64,000 bases of DNA from Pseudomonas batumici (GCF_000820515.1 NZ_JXDG01000007.1:1-64000), one strand, 5' to 3'; shown: positions 45,062 to 55,717, numbered from the stretch's first letter. Program-made: numbers and translations. Notes: a model not told the origin generated them from the sequence alone.

Positions 45062-46264
45062 TCAAGGTTTGACCACATCGAGCAAGGTGATCGGCAAGGC
45101 TTGGCGCCAGGTGTCGAAATCCCCCAGCGGTTGGGCCTGGGCGATATGAACGCGGGTCAGTTCGCCGCCATGGGCCTGGCGCCAGTTCATCAACAACAGT
45201 TCGCTTTGCAGGGTCACCGCATTCGCCACCAGCCGGCCTCCCGGCTTGAGCTGCGCCCAGCAAAGGTCCAGCACCCCGGGGCGGGTGACGCCGCCGCCGA
45301 TAAAGATCGCATCCGGCGGCTCCAGGCCCTCCAGCGCATCGGGCGCACGGCCACGAATCAATTGCAGCCCCGGTACCCCGAGGGCGTCACGATTGCGCTC
45401 GATCAACTGTTGGCGACCGGCGTCGGCCTCGATGGCAATGGCCCGGCAACTGGGGTGGGCGCGCATCCATTCGATGCCGATGGAGCCGCTGCCCGCGCCG
45501 ACATCCCACAACAGTTCACCGGGCAGCGGGGCGAGGCGGGCGAGGGTGATGGCGCGGACATCGCGCTTGGTCAGTTGCCCGTCATGCTCGAAGGCGCTGT
45601 CCGGCAACCCGCCAATACGCGACAGACGCGGCGTGCCGGGGGCGGCCAGGCACTCGATGGCGACCAGGTTCAGGTCGGCAATCGGCGGGTCGCTCCAATC
45701 CTCGGCCAGCCCGTCGATCCGCCGTTCCGCCGGGCCGCCCAGGTGTTCCAGCACGCTGATCCGGCTCGGGCCGAAACCCCGTTCGCGCAGCAGCGCGGCA
45801 ATGGCCGCGGGACTCAGGCCATCATTGCTCAGCACCAGCAGGCGCACACCGCTGTGCAGGTGCGCAGCGAGGGCGGCCAGCGGGCGGGCGACGACCGAGA
45901 GTATCTCCACGTCCTGCAAGGCCCAGCCCAGGCGGGCGGCGGCCAGCGAGCAGGAGGAGGGCGCGGGCAACACCTGCATCTCCTCGGCGGTGACCCGGCG
46001 TGACAGGCTGGCGCCCACGCCGAACAGCATCGGATCACCGCTGGCCAGCACGCAGGTCGGCGCGCCGCGCAGGGCCAACAGCGGCTCCAGGGAAAACGGA
46101 CTTGGCCAGCCCAGGCGCTCGGCGCGAATGTCCGCCGGCAGCAGGTCGAGCTGACGCTGGCCGCCGAATACCCGTGAAGCCGCCGCCAGGGCTTCGCGGG
46201 CGTGCCGGCCGAGCCCACTGAAGCCGTCTTCACCGATTCCCACGATTGTCAGCCAAGGCGCCAT
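45062..46264 (-). CDS. cobL: Precorrin-6Y C5,15-methyltransferase (decarboxylating) CobL
   Basis: 400 residues, a natural fusion of CbiE-type (1-200) and CbiT-type (205-400) methyltransferases. The first half has [14 protein letters not shown] and [15 protein letters not shown]. The second has [20 protein letters not shown] and the SAM loop [20 protein letters not shown]. It adds two methyl groups and decarboxylates the C12 acetate. The ATG has GAGGA 6 bases upstream. It is divergent from cobG across a 137-base gap. Confidence 0.93.
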   Translation of the reverse strand: MAPWLTIVGIGEDGFSGLGRHAREALAAASRVFGGQRQLDLLPADIRAERLGWPSPFSLEPLLALRGAPTCVLASGDPMLFGVGASLSRRVTAEEMQVLPAPSSCSLAAARLGWALQDVEILSVVARPLAALAAHLHSGVRLLVLSNDGLSPAAIAALLRERGFGPSRISVLEHLGGPAERRIDGLAEDWSDPPIADLNLVAIECLAAPGTPRLSRIGGLPDSAFEHDGQLTKRDVRAITLARLAPLPGELLWDVGAGSGSIGIEWMRAHPSCRAIAIEADAGRQQLIERNRDALGVPGLQLIRGRAPDALEGLEPPDAIFIGGGVTRPGVLDLCWAQLKPGGRLVANAVTLQSELLLMNWRQAHGGELTRVHIAQAQPLGDFDTWRQALPITLLDVVKP

Positions 46265-46288
46265 CTAAAATCCTCAAAACACAGCGGT

Positions 46289-46318
46289 TCCGACGGGCAG
46301 GCTTTTCATGCCGTCGGA
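46289..46318. promoter_or_regulatory. Hairpin in the cobL-cobG divergent gap
   Basis: TCCGACGGGCA pairs with TGCCGTCGGA (one bulged G) in the 137-base intergenic region. There is no T-run, so it is more likely an operator or leader structure than a terminator. I find no cobalamin-riboswitch B12 box around it. Confidence 0.4.
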
Positions 46319-46401
46319 CAAAGCAGGCATAATACCGCGCCTTCGACGGCGAAACGCTCTTCGATAGCAGCCAATACTTTTCCTTCACTGCCGGTCGCCC
46401 C

Positions 46402-47727
46402 TTGAACGAACGCCTGCCTGTCACCGCCATTCGCCCCTCGGCCTGTCCGGGGTTGCTGCGTATCGTCCCGGCGCTGGACGGTGGTATCTGCCGGATCAAG
46501 CTGGCCGGCGGGGTGATCAGCGCCGACCAGGCCCGGGCGGTGGCCCGAGCCGCCGCACGTTATGCCGGCGGCGTGATCGAGGCGACCAACCGGGCCAACC
46601 TGCAGATTCGCGGTATCGGCGAGCAGCATGCGGTGCTGATCGGCGAGTTGCTCGACGCCGGCCTCGGGCCCACCACGGCGGCGGGCGACGATGTGCGCAA
46701 CCTGATGCTCAGCCCGAGCGCGGGCATCGACCGCCAGTTGTTGATCGACACCCGGCCCCTGGCCGAACAGATCCTGGCGACCCTGCAGACTCACGCACGC
46801 TTTCATGAGCTGTCGGCCAAGTTCGCGGTGCAACTGGACGGCGGTGAAGCCCTGGCGATGCTGGAGCATCCGCATGACCTGTGGTTGTCGGCGTTGCTGC
46901 TGGGCGACCAGGCGTATCTGGCCTTCGGCCTGGCCGGCTGTCCGGCCAACGACCTGCCGCTGGGCGCCGTGCCCCTGGCCAAGGGGCATGCGCTGGTGGT
47001 GGCGGTGCTGGAGCTGTTCCTTGATCTGGCCCGTCCCGAGCAGACACGCATGCGTCACTTGCTGGCCGAAGTCTCGACTGCGGAGTTCCTCCGGCAATTG
47101 GCCCAACGGCTCGGTTTCGAACCCGCGGCGGTCCCGTCCTGGCAGCGATCCGCGGCGCCCGGTCTGTTGCATATCGGCACTTATCCACAGCGCCAACCGG
47201 GGCGTGTGTACATCGGCGCCGTGGCGCCTCTCGGACGGCTCGATGCGTCGATGCTCGACGGCGTGGCCCGGCTGGCTAGCGAATTCGGCGATGCCAGCCT
47301 GCGCCTGACGCCCTGGCAGGGCCTGTTGCTGCCCAATATTCGTCTCGAAGACGCGGCAAACGTTACCGCACACCTGCAACACCTCGGATTGCTATGCGAC
47401 AGCGCTGACGCCCTGGCGCAACTGATCGCCTGTACCGGCTCGGCCGGCTGTGGCAAGGGCCTGGCCGACACCAAGGCCGACGCCCGCACGCTGGCGCTGC
47501 ACCTGCAAGGCCGGCCCCAGGGCGTGCACTTGTCCGGCTGCACGCGTTCCTGCGCGGCCGCCCATGTGGCGCCGGCTACCTTGCTGGCGGTTTCTCCTGG
47601 CCACTATGACCTCTATTTTCGCGATGCGACCCACCCGGGCTTCGGCCGGCCGCACGCACGCAACCTTACTATTGAAGCGGCGGGCGTCCTGCTGGCAGCC
47701 CGCTCACGGAGCAACACCGATGATTGA
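46402..47727 (+). CDS. cobG: Precorrin-3B synthase CobG, TTG start
   Basis: A 441-residue oxygen-dependent ring-contraction enzyme of the nitrite/sulfite reductase family. The 4Fe-4S and siroheme-type site is C in IACTGSAGCGKGLADTKADA plus VHLSGCTRSCAAAH. It marks the aerobic cobalamin route. The open frame back to an in-frame TAA contains no ATG or GTG, so TTG at 46402 is the only plausible start, and its ribosome binding site is weak. The stop overlaps the cobH start. Confidence 0.92.
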   Translation: MNERLPVTAIRPSACPGLLRIVPALDGGICRIKLAGGVISADQARAVARAAARYAGGVIEATNRANLQIRGIGEQHAVLIGELLDAGLGPTTAAGDDVRNLMLSPSAGIDRQLLIDTRPLAEQILATLQTHARFHELSAKFAVQLDGGEALAMLEHPHDLWLSALLLGDQAYLAFGLAGCPANDLPLGAVPLAKGHALVVAVLELFLDLARPEQTRMRHLLAEVSTAEFLRQLAQRLGFEPAAVPSWQRSAAPGLLHIGTYPQRQPGRVYIGAVAPLGRLDASMLDGVARLASEFGDASLRLTPWQGLLLPNIRLEDAANVTAHLQHLGLLCDSADALAQLIACTGSAGCGKGLADTKADARTLALHLQGRPQGVHLSGCTRSCAAAHVAPATLLAVSPGHYDLYFRDATHPGFGRPHARNLTIEAAGVLLAARSRSNTDD

Positions 47728-48346
47728 TTACATCCGCGACGGTCAGGAGATCTATCGCAACTCCTTCGCGATCATTCGCGCGGAAGCCAACCTGGCGCGC
47801 ATTCCCGCGGACCTGGAAAAGCTCGCCGTGCGGGTGATCCACGCCTGCGGCATGGTCGACGCCATCGACGGCCTGCAATTCTCCCCCGGTGCCGGCAAGG
47901 CCGGGCGCGAGGCCCTGGCGGCCGGTGCGGCGATTCTCTGCGATGCGCGGATGGTCAGCGAAGGCGTGACCCGTGCGCGCCTGCCCGCCAACAATCCGGT
48001 GATCTGCACCCTGCGCGACGAGCGCGTGCCCGAGTTGGCCGAGGAACTGGGCAATACCCGTTCGGCGGCGGCGCTGGAGCTGTGGCGCCCTTATCTGGAA
48101 GGCAGCGTGGTGGTGATCGGCAATGCGCCGACGGCCTTGTTCTACCTGCTGGAAATGCTCGATGCCGGCGCGCCGAAACCGGCGTTGATCCTCGGTTTCC
48201 CGGTGGGCTTCGTCGGCGCCGCCGAATCCAAGGCGATGCTCGCGGCCGACAGCCGTGGCGTGCCGTTCGTGATCATGCAGGGCCGGCTGGGCGGTAGCGC
48301 CATGGCTGCCGCTGCGGTGAATGCTCTCGCTACGGAGATTGAATGA
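47720..48346 (+). CDS. cobH: Precorrin-8X methylmutase CobH
   Basis: 208 residues. It moves the methyl group from C11 to C12, forming hydrogenobyrinate. Family blocks seen are [39 protein letters not shown] (with the catalytic His) and [20 protein letters not shown]. The ATG at 47720 lies inside the last codons of cobG. The stop overlaps cobI (ATGA). Confidence 0.94.
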   Translation: MIDYIRDGQEIYRNSFAIIRAEANLARIPADLEKLAVRVIHACGMVDAIDGLQFSPGAGKAGREALAAGAAILCDARMVSEGVTRARLPANNPVICTLRDERVPELAEELGNTRSAAALELWRPYLEGSVVVIGNAPTALFYLLEMLDAGAPKPALILGFPVGFVGAAESKAMLAADSRGVPFVIMQGRLGGSAMAAAAVNALATEIE

Positions 48347-49077
48347 TGCAGCAGCCTGGACGTCTGATCGGCCTCGGCGTGGGCCCCGGTGACCCGGAAC
48401 TGATCACGCTCAAGGCCTTGCGCCTGCTGCGCGAGTCGCCCGTGGTGGCGTACTTCGTCGCCAAGGGCAAGAAAGGCAACGCGTTCGGCATCATCGAGGG
48501 CCACTTGCAGGAGGCCCAGACCTTGCTGCCGCTGGTCTACCCGGTGACCACCGAGGCGCTGCCCGCGCCCTTGTCCTATGAGCAGGTGATCAGCGACTTC
48601 TACGACGAGGCCAGCCTGGCCGTGGCCGCGCACCTGGATGCCGGCCGCGACGTGGCGGTGATCTGCGAAGGCGATCCGTTCTTCTACGGCTCCTACATGT
48701 ACCTGCACGACCGTCTTGCCGAGCGTTACGACGCCCAGGTGATTCCCGGCGTCTGCTCGATGCTTGGTGGCGCCTCGGTGCTCGGGGCGCCGCTGGTATA
48801 TCGCAACCAGAGCCTGTCGGTGTTGTCCGGCGTGCTGCCCCATGACGAGCTCAAGCGCCGCCTGGCCGACGCGGACGCGGCGGTGATCATGAAACTGGGG
48901 CGCAACTTCCACAAGGTTCGCCAGGTGCTGGAAGAGCTGGGCCTGGCCGGTCGCGCCCTGTATGTGGAGCGCGCGACCATGGCCAACCAGAAGATCGTCC
49001 CGCTCGATGAGGTCGAGCCGATGTCCTCGCCGTACTTCTCGCTGATCATCGTGCCCGGCGAACGGTGGCAGGGATGA
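48343..49077 (+). CDS. cobI: Precorrin-2 C20-methyltransferase CobI
   Basis: A 244-residue SAM-dependent tetrapyrrole methylase. Signature elements are [20 protein letters not shown], the SAM loop [20 protein letters not shown] and [25 protein letters not shown] lies 6 bases before the ATG at 48343. The gene overlaps both neighbours, so cobGHIJ are tightly coupled. Confidence 0.94.
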   Translation: MMQQPGRLIGLGVGPGDPELITLKALRLLRESPVVAYFVAKGKKGNAFGIIEGHLQEAQTLLPLVYPVTTEALPAPLSYEQVISDFYDEASLAVAAHLDAGRDVAVICEGDPFFYGSYMYLHDRLAERYDAQVIPGVCSMLGGASVLGAPLVYRNQSLSVLSGVLPHDELKRRLADADAAVIMKLGRNFHKVRQVLEELGLAGRALYVERATMANQKIVPLDEVEPMSSPYFSLIIVPGERWQG

Positions 49078-50780
49078 GCCGCGCGCAACCGGCCATTGTC
49101 ATCCTCGGCAATGGCAGCCTCGCGACGGCCCGCAAGCTGCAACGGATTTACCCGGATGCGCTGGTCTATGGACTGGCGGAGCGGGTCGACGGCGCGGACC
49201 GGCTCTATCACGAGTTTGGCGCGACCCTGCGCCAGCTCTATCAGCAGGACACGCCGATCATTGCCCTGTGCGCCGCCGGTATCGTGATTCGCACGCTGGC
49301 CCCGGTGCTGCTGGAGAAGGGCGCCGAGCCGCCGGTGCTGGCGGTGGCCGAGGACGGCAGCGCCGTGGTGCCGCTGTTGGGCGGGCTGGGCGGGGTGAAT
49401 GTCATGGCGCGGGAAATGGCCGCCGGCCTCGGTGTGGCGGCCGCCATCACCACCAGCGGCGAGCTGCGTTTCGGCACCTGCCTGCTGAATCCGCCGAGCG
49501 GTTATGCCCTGGGCGACCTGGAGCTGGGCAAGCGCTTTGTCTCGGACCTGCTGGCTGGCGAAAGCGTGCGTATCGAAGGGGCGGCACCTTGGCTGGCGCA
49601 GGCGCACTTGCCGGAGGATCGGCAGGCACGCCTGTCGATTCATGTCGGCAGTGCCGAGCGTGCGCCGGCCGCCAATGAATTGCTGATTTATCCACGCAGC
49701 GTGCTGGTGGCGGTCACGGCCGGCGTGCCGGAGCTGGCCGGTGCCGTGCGTGAAGCCTTGCACGGGGCGAATATCGCCCGCCAGTCGCTGGCCTGCCTGT
49801 TGGCAGCGGACAGCGAGATGGCCAGTCCTGCGCTGCGCGAAGCGGCTGCCGAGCTGGGTGTGCCGCTGCGCTTTGTCGCCTCGGGCGGCTCTGTCGCCGA
49901 AATGGCACAACAGGCGATACCGCAGTTGTTGCCGCCGATCTGTGTCGGCGAAGGTCTGGCGATTGCTGTCGCCAGCCAGCCGTTGGAACCGGAGCGCATC
50001 GGTCGTCCACGGGGGCGCCTGGCGGTGATCGGCCTTGGCCCGGGTGCCGCCGAGCTGATGGTGCCGGCGGTGAAGGCCGAGCTGGCGAAGGCCAACGACG
50101 TGCTGGGTTATGAAACCTACGTGCGCATGGCCGGCCCGTTCCGCGCCGATCAGGTGCTGCATTGCACCGATAACCGCGAAGAGATGCAGCGTGCCCGGCA
50201 TGCCTTCGAACTGGCGGCCCAGGGGCGCTCTGTGGTGGTGGTGTCATCGGGTGACCCGGGTGTGTTCGCCATGGCGGCGGCGGTGCTCGAAGCCCTGCAC
50301 GAATCCAGTGACCCGAGCTGGCACAACGTCGACCTGGAGATCCTTCCGGGGGTGTCCGCCTCGCTGGCAACGGCGGCCCAGGCGGGTGCGCCGCTGGGGC
50401 ATGACTTCTGTGTGATGTCCCTCTCGGACAATCTCAAACCCTGGAGCATCATCGAGAAACGCCTCGACCTGGCGGCCCAGGCCGACCTGGCCCTGGCGTT
50501 CTACAACCCGATCTCCCGTTCCCGCCCCTGGCAGTTGGGCCGGGCCCTGGAGATCGTCGCCGGGCACCGCACAGCGCAGACGCCAGTGGTCCTGGGACGG
50601 GATATCGGTCGGCCGGGACAGACCTTGCGGGTGACTACCCTGGGCGAGTTGACGCCGGACCAGGTGGACATGCGCACCATGGTCATCATCGGTTCATCCA
50701 CCACCTGCGTCTTCCCTCGCGCCGAGGGTGGCGAGTGGGTGTACACACCGCGCTGGTACGGTGAAAAGCCCCGCTCTTGA
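49074..50780 (+). CDS. cobJ: CbiG-like domain fused to precorrin-3B C17-methyltransferase CobJ
   Basis: 568 residues. Residues 1 to about 320 resemble CbiG: the N-terminal part [20 protein letters not shown] and [20 protein letters not shown], then a CobE/CbiG-C part [20 protein letters not shown]. Residues 325-568 are the CobJ/CbiH methyltransferase with [40 protein letters not shown] and [20 protein letters not shown]. The fusion may couple C17 methylation to lactone opening. The ATG at 49074 overlaps the cobI stop; a GTG at 49065 is an alternative. It is last in the + strand cob operon. Confidence 0.92.
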   Translation: MSRAQPAIVILGNGSLATARKLQRIYPDALVYGLAERVDGADRLYHEFGATLRQLYQQDTPIIALCAAGIVIRTLAPVLLEKGAEPPVLAVAEDGSAVVPLLGGLGGVNVMAREMAAGLGVAAAITTSGELRFGTCLLNPPSGYALGDLELGKRFVSDLLAGESVRIEGAAPWLAQAHLPEDRQARLSIHVGSAERAPAANELLIYPRSVLVAVTAGVPELAGAVREALHGANIARQSLACLLAADSEMASPALREAAAELGVPLRFVASGGSVAEMAQQAIPQLLPPICVGEGLAIAVASQPLEPERIGRPRGRLAVIGLGPGAAELMVPAVKAELAKANDVLGYETYVRMAGPFRADQVLHCTDNREEMQRARHAFELAAQGRSVVVVSSGDPGVFAMAAAVLEALHESSDPSWHNVDLEILPGVSASLATAAQAGAPLGHDFCVMSLSDNLKPWSIIEKRLDLAAQADLALAFYNPISRSRPWQLGRALEIVAGHRTAQTPVVLGRDIGRPGQTLRVTTLGELTPDQVDMRTMVIIGSSTTCVFPRAEGGEWVYTPRWYGEKPRS

Positions 50781-50796
50781 GGGGATGTGAGCTCAC

Positions 50797-50821
50797 AAAA
50801 GGACGACGTCCATAGTCGTCC
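50797..50821 (-). terminator. Rho-independent terminator of marC
   Basis: GGACGAC (50801-50807) pairs with GTCGTCC (50815-50821) over a 7-base loop. On the minus strand the hairpin is followed by TTTT (50800-50797), just past the marC stop. The same hairpin could slow + transcripts from cobJ, but no T-run follows on that side. Confidence 0.7.
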
Positions 50822-50829
50822 GTAATGGG

Positions 50830-51432
50830 CTATAAAGGCGCTACCAGGTACCCCCGCACCCCGGTAAAGATGATCTGCGCCGCCAGGGCGCAGACGAACA
50901 GCCCCATCAGGCGGCTGACGATCTGCAGGCCCTGGTCGCCGAGCATACGTTCGATACGGTTGGACAGGTACAGCACCACGCCCACGGTCAGGCTCGCCAG
51001 GGCGATACTGACGATGGCCGAGAGCTTGTCATCCCAGTGCGGCTGGCTGACCCCCATGACCAGCAGGGCACCGATGGTGCCGGGGCCGACGGTCAGGGGA
51101 ATGGTCAGCGGCACGATGGTCACGTCCTGCTGCACGTTGTCGGTCTGCACCGCCGATTTACCCTGGGCCATGCCCAGCGCCGAAATGAACAGCACGCTGC
51201 CGGCGCCGATGCGGAAGGCATCCACGGTGATGCCGAACACGCTGAAGATCACCCGCCCGAACAGGTACAGCAGCACGCTGGAAACCAGCGTCGCCAACGC
51301 GACCTTCCAGGCCAGGCGTCGCCGTTCCTTGCTGGAATAACCACGGGTCAGGCCGATGAAGCAGGACAGGACGAAGAACGGGCTGTAGAGCACCAGCATC
51401 TTCAGGTAAACGCTGAATAGCACGTGGAGCAT
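50830..51432 (-). CDS. MarC-family integral membrane protein
   Basis: 200 residues with six predicted helices. The family motifs are LYSPFFVLSCFIGLTRGYS, FRIGAGSVLFISALGMAQGK and IVPLTIPLTVGPGTIGALLV. Despite its name the family is not proven to be a drug exporter, and its function is unknown. I start at the ATG at 51432; the ribosome binding site is weak. It is next to retS, with 115 bases between. Confidence 0.88.
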   Translation of the reverse strand: MLHVLFSVYLKMLVLYSPFFVLSCFIGLTRGYSSKERRRLAWKVALATLVSSVLLYLFGRVIFSVFGITVDAFRIGAGSVLFISALGMAQGKSAVQTDNVQQDVTIVPLTIPLTVGPGTIGALLVMGVSQPHWDDKLSAIVSIALASLTVGVVLYLSNRIERMLGDQGLQIVSRLMGLFVCALAAQIIFTGVRGYLVAPL

Positions 51433-51547
51433 GGTGTGGGCTCGCGACGGAGGAGGGCGACGGCAGTCTATCAGGCGTTGCGCGGGCTGTCGGCTGTGTG
51501 CGGGAAAGGGCCGCACGAATTGTCACGGATGAGCGATTACCCGACCG

Positions 51548-54322
51548 TCAGGAGGTCGGTACCTGGGCCTGCTGGTTCGCGCGCTCGGCCACCCAGTGCT
51601 CCACCAGTTCACGCAACTGCGACAGTTCCACCGGCTTGGCCATGTGGCCGTCCATCCCGGCCTGGCGTGCGCGTTCCTTGTGCTCGGTGAGAATGTGCGC
51701 GGTCAGCGCCACCACCGGGGTGCGCACGCGCTGGTTGCCGACTTCCCAGGCGCGCAGTTGCTGGGTCGCGGAAAAGCCGTCGAGGATCGGCATCTCGCAG
51801 TCCATCAACACCAGGTCGTAACGCTGGGCTTTCATCGCCCGCAGGGCCTCTTCGCCGTTGCTGGCGGTGTCGGGCTTGAGGTTGAGCTTGCCGAGCATGC
51901 CGCGGATCACTTTGGTGGAGATGCTGTTGTCTTCGGCCACCAGGATGCGGAAGTCGCTGGGCACCGAAATCGGCTCCACCGGCTCGGGACTCGCCACCGG
52001 TACCGGCACGGGCCCCTTGTCGCGCTGGGCCAGTTCGTCCGCCAGGGTGGTCTTGAGGGTATAGCCGGCCACCGGCTTGGCGAGGATGCGCTTGACCCCG
52101 GCATTGCGCGCGATGATCTTGCTCGGCGCGTTGCTGATGCCGGTGAGCATGATCAGCAGGATATCGTGATTCAGGCTCGGGTCTTCCTTGATCTTCGCCG
52201 CCAGTTGCATGCCGGTCATGCCGGGCATGTTCTGGTCCAGCAACACCGCGTCGAAATAGTCGCGCAGGTGGGCCTTGGTCCGCAGCAACGCCAGGGCTTC
52301 CTTGCCCGAAGGCACGGCGCTGACGTTCAGGCCCCAGGCGCTGCATTGCTGCACCAGCACCTTGCGGCAGGTGTCGTTGTCGTCGACCACCAGGACCCGC
52401 GCGCCCTTGAGCGGACCGTCGAGGTCGGAGGTCGGGTTCTCCAGGTGCAGCGGGTCCAGCGGCAAGGTCAGCCACAGGGTGCTGCCCTGGTTGATACCGC
52501 TCTTGATGCCGAACTCGCCTTGCATCAGCTGCACCAGCTGGCGGGCGATCACCAGGCCCAGGTTACCCCCCAGGCGAGTTGCCGCCAGGAAGTTCTTGCT
52601 CTGCAGCTCGGCGTGGAGCAGGGCATCGCGTTCCTCGTCGCCCATCGGCACGCCGCTGTCCTGGACCGCGATGCGCAGACGCGGTTGGCCGCTGCGCTCG
52701 TCGAGGGCGACGACAATGAGGATCTCGCCCTCGTCGGTTTTCTTCAGGGCGTGTTCCAGCAGGCTGAGCAGGGTCTGGCGCAAGCGCGTCGGGTCGCCGC
52801 TGATCACGCGGGGCACCTGGGGCTGGATGAAACTGATCAGCTCGACATTCTGCTGCTCGGCCCTGGCGCGGAAAATACTCAGGCAGTCGTCGATCAGGGC
52901 ATTGAGGTCGAACTGCACGTCATCCAGTTCGATCTGCCCGGATTCCAGCTTGGAGATATCGAGGATCTCGTTGATCAGGGTCAGCAGCTCGTTGCCGGCG
53001 CTGTGGATGGTCTGCACATAGTCGCGCTGCTTGACTGACAACGGCGTGCCCAGGAGCAGTTCGGTCATGCCCAGCACGCCGTTCATCGGCGTGCGGATCT
53101 CGTGGCTGATCTTCGCCAGGAACTCGGCCTTGGCGGCGATTTCGGCATTGCTCGCCGCCAGGTCACGGCTGAGGCTGAACTGGTCCTGGGTGATGCTGCG
53201 GCGGCGCTCGCCCAGGGCCACGCTCATCAACAGGCCGCTGATGCAGATGAACACCAGCAGCGCGATGATCAGGCCTTGTGGTGCCACCTGGGTCAGCCCC
53301 AGCAGCGCGGGCAGGATGACCAGCGTACCGATGTTGAAGATCACCATGGCCACCACGAACAGGCGCGCCGGGCGGTAGCCCTTCTGCCAGTGATAGGCGG
53401 CCACCAGCAGGATACTCAGGCTGGCCAGACCTACCAGGCCGTAGGTCATGACGTTCAGCGGCAGGGTGTCGACGAACAACAGCAGCAGGCCGCCGAGGCT
53501 GATCACCAGGATATCGCCCAGCAACAGCTTGTTCAGCGGATGCGGACCCAACTGCGAAAAGAACGAGTAGGTGAACATCAGCCCGCAGGGCGCGGTCAGC
53601 AACAGCGCGATATAGGCGGCGGGGGTTTGCGCGCCATGCCAGTCGGGCAGCCAGGGGCCGATCAGGTTCAGCAGGAACAGCGCGCTGAGCAGCAGCAAAC
53701 CCTCGCAGGAGGCCAGCCACAGGCTGCTGCGCGAGCGGGTGTAGGCGAAGCGGATCAGGTTGTGCAGGATCAGCATCATCAGGCTGCCGAAAAGCAGGCC
53801 GTACAACACCGACTGGCTCTGGTCGGCGGCGACCTCGATGGCCGGTTCGAGGGTGACATGGGGGCGCAGCTCGTGCTTGGACACCAGCCGCAGGTAGACA
53901 TCCAGTGGGTGGCCGCTTTGTACCAGCGGCAGCATGAAGTCGCTGCTGGGCAACGGTCGCTCGGTCTGGGGCAGGTCGTTGCCGGTGCGCACCTGGGCGA
54001 TCAGGTTGTCGCCGTCGAGGGTGTAGAGGTCGAGACGGGCAAGGTCCGGGGCGAAGACCCGCAGCACTTGTTCGTGGCTGCCCGGTTGCAGGCGAAAGCG
54101 TAGCCACAGGGCGCCTTCGGGCCTGGCGGCGGTCAGGCGTTCGAGCTCGACCGGACTGAATTGGTTGGTGTAGCGCGAAGAACGGATATCACTCAGTTGC
54201 AGATCGGCCTGGTCGTCGAGCAAGGACGCCCAGCCAATGCCTTGCGAGGCCTGGGCCGGAGCAAGGCAGAGCAGGGTCAGCAAGCTGACAGTGAAACCTA
54301 TGGCGATCCTGAGCCAGCGCAC
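51548..54322 (-). CDS. retS: Hybrid sensor kinase RetS
   Basis: 924 residues, inner membrane. The order is signal peptide, periplasmic 7TMR-DISM extracellular domain (about 30-165), seven helices (about 175-385), histidine kinase with H407 ([12 protein letters not shown]), and two receiver domains with phospho-acceptors D696 (LLDQNMPGM) and D841 ([11 protein letters not shown]). In P. aeruginosa RetS blocks GacS and so lowers RsmY/RsmZ, favouring acute over biofilm behaviour. The ATP-binding region is poorly conserved: [12 protein letters not shown] replaces the usual N-box Asn residues and [10 protein letters not shown] the GLGL. The start is GTG with AGGGA 7 bases upstream. Its place beside purD matches PAO1 retS. 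Confidence 0.92.
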   Translation of the reverse strand: MRWLRIAIGFTVSLLTLLCLAPAQASQGIGWASLLDDQADLQLSDIRSSRYTNQFSPVELERLTAARPEGALWLRFRLQPGSHEQVLRVFAPDLARLDLYTLDGDNLIAQVRTGNDLPQTERPLPSSDFMLPLVQSGHPLDVYLRLVSKHELRPHVTLEPAIEVAADQSQSVLYGLLFGSLMMLILHNLIRFAYTRSRSSLWLASCEGLLLLSALFLLNLIGPWLPDWHGAQTPAAYIALLLTAPCGLMFTYSFFSQLGPHPLNKLLLGDILVISLGGLLLLFVDTLPLNVMTYGLVGLASLSILLVAAYHWQKGYRPARLFVVAMVIFNIGTLVILPALLGLTQVAPQGLIIALLVFICISGLLMSVALGERRRSITQDQFSLSRDLAASNAEIAAKAEFLAKISHEIRTPMNGVLGMTELLLGTPLSVKQRDYVQTIHSAGNELLTLINEILDISKLESGQIELDDVQFDLNALIDDCLSIFRARAEQQNVELISFIQPQVPRVISGDPTRLRQTLLSLLEHALKKTDEGEILIVVALDERSGQPRLRIAVQDSGVPMGDEERDALLHAELQSKNFLAATRLGGNLGLVIARQLVQLMQGEFGIKSGINQGSTLWLTLPLDPLHLENPTSDLDGPLKGARVLVVDDNDTCRKVLVQQCSAWGLNVSAVPSGKEALALLRTKAHLRDYFDAVLLDQNMPGMTGMQLAAKIKEDPSLNHDILLIMLTGISNAPSKIIARNAGVKRILAKPVAGYTLKTTLADELAQRDKGPVPVPVASPEPVEPISVPSDFRILVAEDNSISTKVIRGMLGKLNLKPDTASNGEEALRAMKAQRYDLVLMDCEMPILDGFSATQQLRAWEVGNQRVRTPVVALTAHILTEHKERARQAGMDGHMAKPVELSQLRELVEHWVAERANQQAQVPTS

Positions 54323-54382
54323 GGCGAAATCCCTTCGTAGGTTGATGCCTGATGATAACTATGCGCAGGGCGGGAATAGTTC

Positions 54383-54405
54383 GGCAAGGGCTGAACGCCC
54401 TTGCC
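54383..54405 (-). terminator. Terminator hairpin after purD
   Basis: GGCAAGGGC (54383-54391) pairs perfectly with GCCCTTGCC (54397-54405) over TGAAC. It lies 17 bases past the purD stop on the minus strand. A smaller TATCC/GGATA stem (54406-54419) stands directly before it. The following T-run is poor, so it may be rho-assisted. Confidence 0.65.
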
Positions 54406-54421
54406 TATCCTTTCGGATAGT

Positions 54422-55717
54422 TTATTCCTTCGAGTCTGCGCGTTCGCGTGCAATTGCACGATAGCCTATGTCGCTACGGTAGAAGCAGCCTTCCCAATTA
54501 ATCTTAGCCGCGAGCTTGTAAGCCTGCTGCTGGGCGGCGTCGACGCTGTTGCCCAGGGCGGTGGCGCAGAGTACGCGGCCGCCGGAGGTGACTACCTGCC
54601 CGTCCTTCAGTGCGGTACCGGCATGGAAGACTTTGCCTTCCAGGCCCGCGGCAGCGTCCAGGCCGTTGATCACGGCGCCCTTGGTGTAGTCGCCGGGGTA
54701 ACCGCCGGCGGCCAGGACCACGCCCAGGCTCGGACGCGGGTCCCATTGGGCTTCTATCTTGTCCAGGGCCTGGGCCAGCGCGGCCTCGATCAGCAGAATC
54801 AGGCTCGATTGCAGGCGCAGCATCACCGGTTGGGTTTCCGGGTCGCCGAAGCGGCAGTTGAACTCGATGACTTTCGGGTTGCCGGCCTTGTCGATCATCA
54901 GCCCGGCGTAGAGGAAACCGGTGTAGACGTTGCCTTCCTCGGCCATGCCGCGCACGGTGGGCCAGATCACCTGGTCCATGACCCGCTGGTGCACCTCGGC
55001 GGTGACCACCGGGGCCGGCGAGTAGGCGCCCATGCCGCCGGTGTTCGGGCCGCTGTCGCCGTCGCCGACGCGCTTGTGGTCCTGGCTGGTGGCCATCGGC
55101 AGGACGTTCTTGCCGTCGACCATGACGATGAAGCTGGCTTCTTCGCCGTCGAGGAATTCCTCGATGACCACGCGCGAGCCGGCGTCGCCGAAGGCATTGC
55201 CGGCGAGCATGTCGCGCACGGCGTCTTCGGCTTCGGCCAGGGTCATGGCGACGATCACGCCTTTGCCGGCGGCCAGGCCGTCGGCCTTGATCACGATCGG
55301 CGCGCCTTTTTCACGCAGATAAGCCAGGGCCGGCTCGATCTCGGTGAAGTTCTGGTAGTCGGCGGTGGGGATCTTGTGGCGGGCCAGGAAATCCTTGGTG
55401 AAGGCCTTGGAGCCTTCGAGCTGGGCGGCACCGGCGGTCGGGCCGAAGCAGTCCAGGCCACGGGCGCGGAACAGGTCGACGACACCGGCCACCAGCGGCA
55501 CTTCCGGGCCGACGATGGTCAGGGAAACGTTTTTCTCTGCAAAGTCCGCAAGCTGCTCAAGGGCCAGGACGTCGATGGCGACATTCTCGCACTTGGCCTC
55601 GATGGCGGTACCGGCGTTGCCCGGGGCAACGAAGACTTTCTCGACACGCGGATCCTGCGCCACTTTCCAGGCCAGGGCGTGTTCACGGCCACCGCTGCCG
55701 ATGATCAAAACATTCAT
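54422..55717 (-). CDS. purD: Phosphoribosylamine-glycine ligase PurD
   Basis: 431 residues, second step of purine synthesis, an ATP-grasp enzyme. Seen are MNVLIIGSGGREHALAWKVA, IVIKADGLAAGKGVIVAMT, GDGDSGPNTGGMGAYSPAPV and IEFNCRFGDPETQPVMLRL. It is separated from purH by 160 bases holding a REP pair. Confidence 0.97.
   Translation of the reverse strand: MNVLIIGSGGREHALAWKVAQDPRVEKVFVAPGNAGTAIEAKCENVAIDVLALEQLADFAEKNVSLTIVGPEVPLVAGVVDLFRARGLDCFGPTAGAAQLEGSKAFTKDFLARHKIPTADYQNFTEIEPALAYLREKGAPIVIKADGLAAGKGVIVAMTLAEAEDAVRDMLAGNAFGDAGSRVVIEEFLDGEEASFIVMVDGKNVLPMATSQDHKRVGDGDSGPNTGGMGAYSPAPVVTAEVHQRVMDQVIWPTVRGMAEEGNVYTGFLYAGLMIDKAGNPKVIEFNCRFGDPETQPVMLRLQSSLILLIEAALAQALDKIEAQWDPRPSLGVVLAAGGYPGDYTKGAVINGLDAAAGLEGKVFHAGTALKDGQVVTSGGRVLCATALGNSVDAAQQQAYKLAAKINWEGCFYRSDIGYRAIARERADSKE

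Noticed and set aside
46265..46401. Cobalamin riboswitch between cobL and cobG
   Set aside because: The gap is too short and I see no B12-box or the multi-helix pattern; only one simple hairpin.
48142..50201. Minus-strand frames opposite cobH to cobJ
   Set aside because: They are shadows of the cob genes, whose families and overlapping starts are unambiguous.
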